Source of the DNA: Treponema bryantii
GTDB lineage: Bacteria > Spirochaetota > Spirochaetia > Treponematales > Treponemataceae
Length of the DNA stretch: 64,000 nt
Assembly (NCBI RefSeq): GCF_036492245.1
Contig: NZ_AP025286.1
Location: 744,001-808,000 of the forward strand
Reading direction: 5' to 3'
The position numbers and the translations under genes are program-made. This document shows, piece by piece, positions 62,023-64,000 of this stretch (position 1 is the first letter of the stretch; each line of letters opens with the position of its first letter). The notes beneath the pieces were generated by a model. That model was not told the origin of the DNA, did no database searches, and worked only from the letters and a program-made list of their open reading frames with translations.

Positions 62023-63663
62023 ATGGTTAAAGAAATCTCAATTACAGTTGAAGCCAAGGATGAAAAGAATCTTTCGCTTCATGACAGTCTTATCCGCAGG
62101 GAACTCAAGAAAAATAATATAAAAGAAGCTCAGTTTGAAAAGGTTTTTGTAAAGAAATCTATTGATGCACGACATGGGCAGTTGAAGCTGCATTTGCGTT
62201 ATAAGATTTATATTGGTGAAAAGCCGGAAGCTGCAGGTGAATGGAATCCAGCCTGGAAATCTTGCAGCGGAGCAGATGAAAAGCATACGGTAATTATAGT
62301 AGGTGCGGGCCCGGCAGGACTTTTTGGTGCACTTAAGCTTCTGGAAAGCGGCATAAAACCAGTTATAATTGAGCGCGGCTGTGAGACCCGCCAGCGAAAA
62401 AAGGATATTGCTTTAATAAGTACTCGAGATGTTGTAAATGCGGACTCGAATTACTGCTTTGGCGAGGGCGGGGCGGGTACTTTCTCGGACGGAAAATTAT
62501 ATACGCGCAGTAATAAGCGCGGAGACATCAGTTCTATATTGAAAATCTTTCATTATTTTGGCGCGGACGAAAAGATTCTGACCGACGCTCACCCGCATAT
62601 AGGAACTGACCGGCTCCCACAGGTAATAAATGCTATGCGCGATAAAATTATTGAGCTGGGCGGTGAGTTTCACTTTAATAAGCGTGTAACAGATCTGATT
62701 ACTGAAAATGATAAAGAAGCCCGCGGTGAGGCAGAAATAAAACTGCGCGTATGCGGCGTTGAAACCCGGAATGTAATTACTGGAGAAAAGAGTGATTTTC
62801 ATGGGACTGCGGTACTACTTGCAACGGGACATTCCGCTTCTGATATTTATGAAATGCTTGCCCGCGTAGCCCCTGCTGCTCTGGAAGCAAAGACTTTTGC
62901 GGCTGGTGTTCGTGTAGAGCATCCTAGAACTCTGATTGATTCAATTCAGTATCACGGGCGGGGGGCGGATGCAGGCCTTGGTGCTGCTGAATACAGAGTT
63001 ACTACTCAGGTTGATGGACGCGGAGTATATTCCTTCTGTATGTGTCCGGGCGGATTTGTTGTTCCTTCAAGTTCTGGCCCTGATGAAATTGTTGTAAACG
63101 GTATGTCGGCTGCAGCACGTAATTCCAAATGGTCAAATGCAGCTATTGTTGTTGAGATTCGTCCGGAGGATATTCCTGCAGAATTTATGCAGGCTGCAGA
63201 AAAAGTCGGCTGTCCTCAACTGGCCGGATTGTTCTTCCGCCGTGAAATTGAACAGCTTGCGTTTAAAAATGGAAACGGCCAGGCTGCTCCAGCTCAGCGC
63301 CTCACTGATTTTCTTGCCGGCCGAAAATCTTCAGATTTACCTGTTTCAAGCTATACTCCGGGTATTGTTTCTTCTGAACTTGGACTCTGGCTGCCTGCTC
63401 ACATAAGCGAACGCTTAAAAAAGGGCTTTGTACAGATAGATCAGAATATGCATGGCTTTATATGTAAGGATGCTTTGATGATTGCTGCTGAAACCCGTAC
63501 AAGTACGCCTGTGAGAATCCTCAGGGACAAAGAAAGCTATGAATGTACTGAACTTTCCGGCCTGTATCCTGCAGGTGAGGGCTCCGGCTACTCGGGTGGT
63601 ATTGTTTCCAGCGCTATGGATGGCGAAAATGCCTGTAGTCATATTACGTCTAGGATAAAATAA
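62023..63663 (+). CDS. FAD-dependent oxidoreductase of the COG2509 type
   Basis: A 546-aa flavoprotein. The N-terminal about 90 residues precede a dinucleotide-binding motif VIIVGAGPAGLFGALKLLESG and IERG. FGEGGAGTFSDGKLYTR and SGLYPAGEGSGYSGGIVSSAMDG are landmarks of this family of uncharacterised FAD dehydrogenases. The substrate is unknown. It has no ribosome site; TATAAT (62009-62014) ends 8 nt before the ATG, another leaderless candidate, although no good -35 box was found. Confidence 0.9.
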   Translation: MVKEISITVEAKDEKNLSLHDSLIRRELKKNNIKEAQFEKVFVKKSIDARHGQLKLHLRYKIYIGEKPEAAGEWNPAWKSCSGADEKHTVIIVGAGPAGLFGALKLLESGIKPVIIERGCETRQRKKDIALISTRDVVNADSNYCFGEGGAGTFSDGKLYTRSNKRGDISSILKIFHYFGADEKILTDAHPHIGTDRLPQVINAMRDKIIELGGEFHFNKRVTDLITENDKEARGEAEIKLRVCGVETRNVITGEKSDFHGTAVLLATGHSASDIYEMLARVAPAALEAKTFAAGVRVEHPRTLIDSIQYHGRGADAGLGAAEYRVTTQVDGRGVYSFCMCPGGFVVPSSSGPDEIVVNGMSAAARNSKWSNAAIVVEIRPEDIPAEFMQAAEKVGCPQLAGLFFRREIEQLAFKNGNGQAAPAQRLTDFLAGRKSSDLPVSSYTPGIVSSELGLWLPAHISERLKKGFVQIDQNMHGFICKDALMIAAETRTSTPVRILRDKESYECTELSGLYPAGEGSGYSGGIVSSAMDGENACSHITSRIK

Positions 63664-63692
63664 CCAAGGTTATTTTTAATAACATTTAGTTA

Positions 63693-63721
63693 TTGGTAAA
63701 TTTATTTTTTTATGTTATAAT
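63693..63721 (+). promoter_or_regulatory. Promoter of the last, partial gene (leaderless candidate)
   Basis: TTGGTA (63693-63698) and a perfect TATAAT (63716-63721) with 17-bp spacing, then 7 nt to the ATG. Confidence 0.65.
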
Positions 63722-63728
63722 TAAAAAC

Positions 63729-64000
63729 ATGAATAGTAACAGAATCAGCTCGGAGAGGGTTGTTGCTGTTGTCGGTTTATTTTTCCTACTTATTGCAGCT
63801 ATTACAAGTCTTTTTTTTAACGGTGACCCAAAATCAATTATTGAGAAGGTCGCTGATACAAATATTGTGATTCCAGTTGTACATTTTCTTTGTGTAGGTC
63901 TCACAATCATACATATTATCCGTCCTAATTCGTATCTCATGCTTGCTATTCTCCTGATTGAAAGCGAGCTCACAATTTTAACTCATTATGAAGAGTTGGG
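63729..64000 (+). CDS. N-terminus of a membrane protein (truncated by window edge)
   Basis: ATG 63729 opens a frame that continues past the window. The visible 90 residues start MNSNRISSERVVAVVGLFFLL and contain three hydrophobic stretches (about 12-30, 48-63 and 68-85), so it begins with a membrane domain. The part seen is too short to name; a sensor or signalling protein is possible but not supported. It has no ribosome site and a promoter directly upstream. Confidence 0.65.
   Translation, partial: MNSNRISSERVVAVVGLFFLLIAAITSLFFNGDPKSIIEKVADTNIVIPVVHFLCVGLTIIHIIRPNSYLMLAILLIESELTILTHYEEL

Noticed and set aside
1-64000. tRNA, rRNA and insertion sequences
   Set aside because: All intergenic gaps were read for cloverleaf-like sequence, conserved rRNA parts and transposase genes; none was found.

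Overview
The window reads like a chromosome segment of a Treponema-type spirochaete, probably a gut or rumen carbohydrate fermenter. This is inferred from gene content and style, not proved. The clues are a PurF-like protein without its usual catalytic cysteine, FAD-dependent ThyX, GTP-type PEP carboxykinase, many lipoproteins, glycogen and hemicellulose genes, a compact SRP RNA, and numerous dispersed palindromic repeats. No tRNA, rRNA, transposase or CRISPR array was seen.

Layout. 1-6765: AT-rich surface-polysaccharide cluster (two glycosyltransferases, Wzy-like polymerase, Wzx-like flippase, acyltransferase, UDP-glucuronate epimerase), followed by an unrecognised membrane-anchored protein (6881-8098). 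8270-13910: HdeD-like protein, ThyX, SH3-like lipoprotein, ABC-F ATPase and RsmI-like methyltransferase, with palindromic repeats between and inside genes. 14062-20522: polar amino-acid ABC transporter whose cassette and binding-protein genes are separated by a convergent, AT-rich two-gene module: a large AAA/SMC-like ATPase and an HNH nuclease, resembling Septu-type anti-phage systems. 20690-24730: TraB/GumN lipoprotein, SRP RNA, a broken nuclease-like gene, repeats, and pckG. 24796-29970: phosphodiester glycosidase lipoprotein, Wzz-like and Wza-like export proteins (probable partners of the polysaccharide cluster), a small ORF, an RlmM/FtsJ-like methyltransferase and a PilZ protein. 30039-41204: one giant secreted repeat protein of 3721 aa. 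41205-45384: an unusual alternating inverted-repeat array, then GH43 and SGNH esterase genes (hemicellulose use). 45506-52698 (mostly minus strand): PurF-like protein, treponemal small protein, ion transporter, YchF, TSCPD protein, HD-GYP phosphodiesterase, Era. 52789-57393: GlgX and GlgP for glycogen breakdown. 57524-64000: DMT transporter, CoiA-like nuclease, a second amino-acid ABC transporter whose binding protein appears circularly permuted, a small terminated transcript with a 40-codon ORF, a COG2509 FAD protein, and the start of a membrane protein.

Four points stand out. The ATPase-HNH module lies inside a transporter locus. The solute-binding protein has its two halves in swapped order. 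Dispersed palindromic repeats have been absorbed in frame into the ABC-F gene. Several genes have a good -10 box only 6-9 nt before the ATG and no Shine-Dalgarno, suggesting leaderless mRNAs.
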